A stretch of 32,703 bases of DNA, taken from positions 1 through 32,703 of the forward strand of contig JADFXP010000030.1 of the NCBI GenBank assembly GCA_015233465.1. Reading direction: 5' to 3'. Below, piece by piece: positions 31,364 through 32,703 of this stretch (its first letter is position 1; every line of letters starts with the position of its first letter). This DNA comes from Candidatus Magnetominusculus dajiuhuensis. GTDB taxonomy: Bacteria; Nitrospirota; Thermodesulfovibrionia; Thermodesulfovibrionales; Magnetobacteriaceae. Below the pieces are notes generated by a model that saw nothing but the letters and a program-made list of their open reading frames with translations, ran no database searches and had not been told where the DNA came from. The position numbers were made by a program, and so were the translations under genes.

Positions 31364-32703
31364 ATGGAGATACGTAAAACAAAACAAAGGGTTCAATTAG
31401 TCAAAGGACAGCCTGTCCCAAAAAATATTTATGATGAGAAAGGCGAACTCCTTATTGCTAAGGGTACTATTTTAGAAAACCTTGATGATCCTGAACTTCA
31501 GGATATGGACATAGAGGTAACAGATAAAATAAGGGGAAAGCTTGACGATGATTTTATTAAGTTAAAACTCTCACCATTTGAGATTATAAATAAATTGCAG
31601 TTAAGACTTAGAGACCTTTATAATAATTTTTATAATTTTGATGATATAAAACCAAGGATATATGAATTTTGCAAGATAATTCAAAGGATGTGTTATGAGG
31701 ATACTGACGCAGCACTTGCCACAATAATGATAGATGACTTTAAACAATATTCTATAAAGCAAACAATCAGGGCTGCAATAGTTTGTGAGGTGATATCAAG
31801 GCATCTTGGCTGGCCTGATGATGAGCGAACGATTTTAGTATCAGCAGCTTTAACAATGAACCTTTCCATGTCAGACCTTCAGGATAAACTTAATTCATAC
31901 TCTCAGGCATTAGATGATGCGCAGAAAAAAGAGATTAAAAATCATCCTCAAAAAAGTGTATTAATGCTGAAACAAAAAGGTGTCATGAACAAAGTATGGT
32001 TAGACACAATTATACAGCATCATGAAAATCCTAATGGAACAGGGTATCCAATGGGGTTAAAAAGAAATGAAATTATACCTTCAGCGCGGCTGCTAAGTTT
32101 ATCAGATATATATTGTGCAAGGGTAACTGGAAGGGAATATAGGAAGGGCTTAAAACCAAACAGCGCAATGCGTGAGATATTTCTAAGCGGCAATCAAGGG
32201 ACTGAAGAAGATTTTGCAATGGTATTTATTAAGGTTCTTGGAATATTTCCGCCGGGAACGTTTGTGAAGCTGGCAAATCATGATACTGCCATAGTGTCGC
32301 ACAGAGGCGACACTGCAAATGCGCCTATAGCATTCAGTATAGTAACTCCAGATGGAAACCGAATATATAATCCTGTACAAAGGGATTGTTCAGTAAAGGA
32401 GTATGCAATAACAAAGATACTCTCAATACAAGAGGCAAACATAGATGTAAACCGCCATCAGATTTGGGGCTATGGTATGTATGATAGACCAAAACTCAGG
32501 AGCAAAAAAAAGGTAAAACCATTTAGAGAAAAAAGACGTATTACAATAAATGCCCCTTCAAAATTATTGGATATAGAAACAGCTGCTACTTTTGATGCTT
32601 TCCTCATTGACATTAGCGAGACCGGTTGTTTGCTGAAGACTTCAATTAAAGAAGGAAAGGACATAAAGGAAAAAAATAAATATTATATATTTTTCAAGGC
32701 AGC
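31364..32703 (+). CDS. Degenerate HD-GYP protein with PilZ domain (3' partial)
   Basis: The frame runs from the ATG at 31364 to the window edge (446 residues visible). Residues about 120-275 resemble an HD-GYP c-di-GMP phosphodiesterase: HPQKSVLML (His194), IIQHHENPNGTGYP (His219-His220) and ARLLSLSDIYCARVTGREYR (Asp248). Where active enzymes have LLHDIGK, this one has ALTMNLSM (162-169), and the earlier His is replaced (QYSIKQT). Key metal ligands are therefore missing. From about 390, RRITINAPSKLL and LIDISETGCLLKTS look like a PilZ c-di-GMP-binding domain. It is probably a c-di-GMP sensor or adaptor rather than an enzyme. There is no strong ribosome site; the start is 16 bp after der. Confidence 0.75.
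   Translation, partial: MEIRKTKQRVQLVKGQPVPKNIYDEKGELLIAKGTILENLDDPELQDMDIEVTDKIRGKLDDDFIKLKLSPFEIINKLQLRLRDLYNNFYNFDDIKPRIYEFCKIIQRMCYEDTDAALATIMIDDFKQYSIKQTIRAAIVCEVISRHLGWPDDERTILVSAALTMNLSMSDLQDKLNSYSQALDDAQKKEIKNHPQKSVLMLKQKGVMNKVWLDTIIQHHENPNGTGYPMGLKRNEIIPSARLLSLSDIYCARVTGREYRKGLKPNSAMREIFLSGNQGTEEDFAMVFIKVLGIFPPGTFVKLANHDTAIVSHRGDTANAPIAFSIVTPDGNRIYNPVQRDCSVKEYAITKILSIQEANIDVNRHQIWGYGMYDRPKLRSKKKVKPFREKRRITINAPSKLLDIETAATFDAFLIDISETGCLLKTSIKEGKDIKEKNKYYIFFKA

Overview
The window is AT-rich, double-membrane bacterial chromosome. Lipoproteins, a Pal protein, an OprB-type porin and a tripartite RND pump indicate a Gram-negative cell. A radical-SAM heme synthase, cobalt-early (anaerobic) cobalamin genes and a periplasmic CbiK-like chelatase indicate an anaerobic or facultative lifestyle. 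Nitrospirota or a former deltaproteobacterial lineage would fit, but the sequence alone does not settle the phylum. I see no rRNA, tRNA, CRISPR array or intact insertion sequence.

Left edge (1-2500, accessory): a PqqD/RRE-like small protein is followed by a 58-residue peptide with nine cysteines, a candidate RiPP recognition protein and precursor. Then come a small DUF1640-like coiled-coil membrane protein, a minus-strand TPR protein, and a decayed hicB antitoxin.

2500-7931, minus strand: 5-formyltetrahydrofolate cyclo-ligase, folD, a GH13 alpha-glucan hydrolase, ahbD and hemE. The last three junctions each carry copies of a GC-rich palindromic repeat. HemE next to AhbD suggests an anaerobic coproporphyrin-type route to heme.

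7980-19186, plus strand: an OmpR-type regulator and histidine kinase, pal, and a copper/silver efflux operon (Met/His-rich lipoprotein, small membrane protein, YtkA-like protein, TolC-family protein, CusB, CusA, second YtkA-like lipoprotein). Three promoters, before the kinase, pal and the efflux operon, share an 11-bp direct repeat placed exactly 5 bp upstream of a good -10 box. This looks like one autoregulated regulon.

19334-29921: cobD on the plus strand converges on a long minus-strand series. In transcription order it holds a sigma70-type promoter, a cobalamin riboswitch, a secreted CbiK-like chelatase, a Fur-box promoter, an OprB-like porin, an ABC-2 transporter pair, a BtuCDF/FecBCDE-type importer (whose ATPase seems to start at ATT), cbiL, cbiD and cbiE. 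The set looks like corrinoid/cobalt uptake and synthesis under joint B12 and iron control.

Right edge: der GTPase, then an unfinished gene for a degenerate HD-GYP protein with a PilZ domain.

The most distinctive structural feature is the dispersed palindromic repeat. A roughly 60-bp two-hairpin unit occurs singly or as an inverted pair around an AT-rich core, always between co-directional genes. It often supplies the stop codon or C-terminal tail of the upstream gene and the leader of the next.
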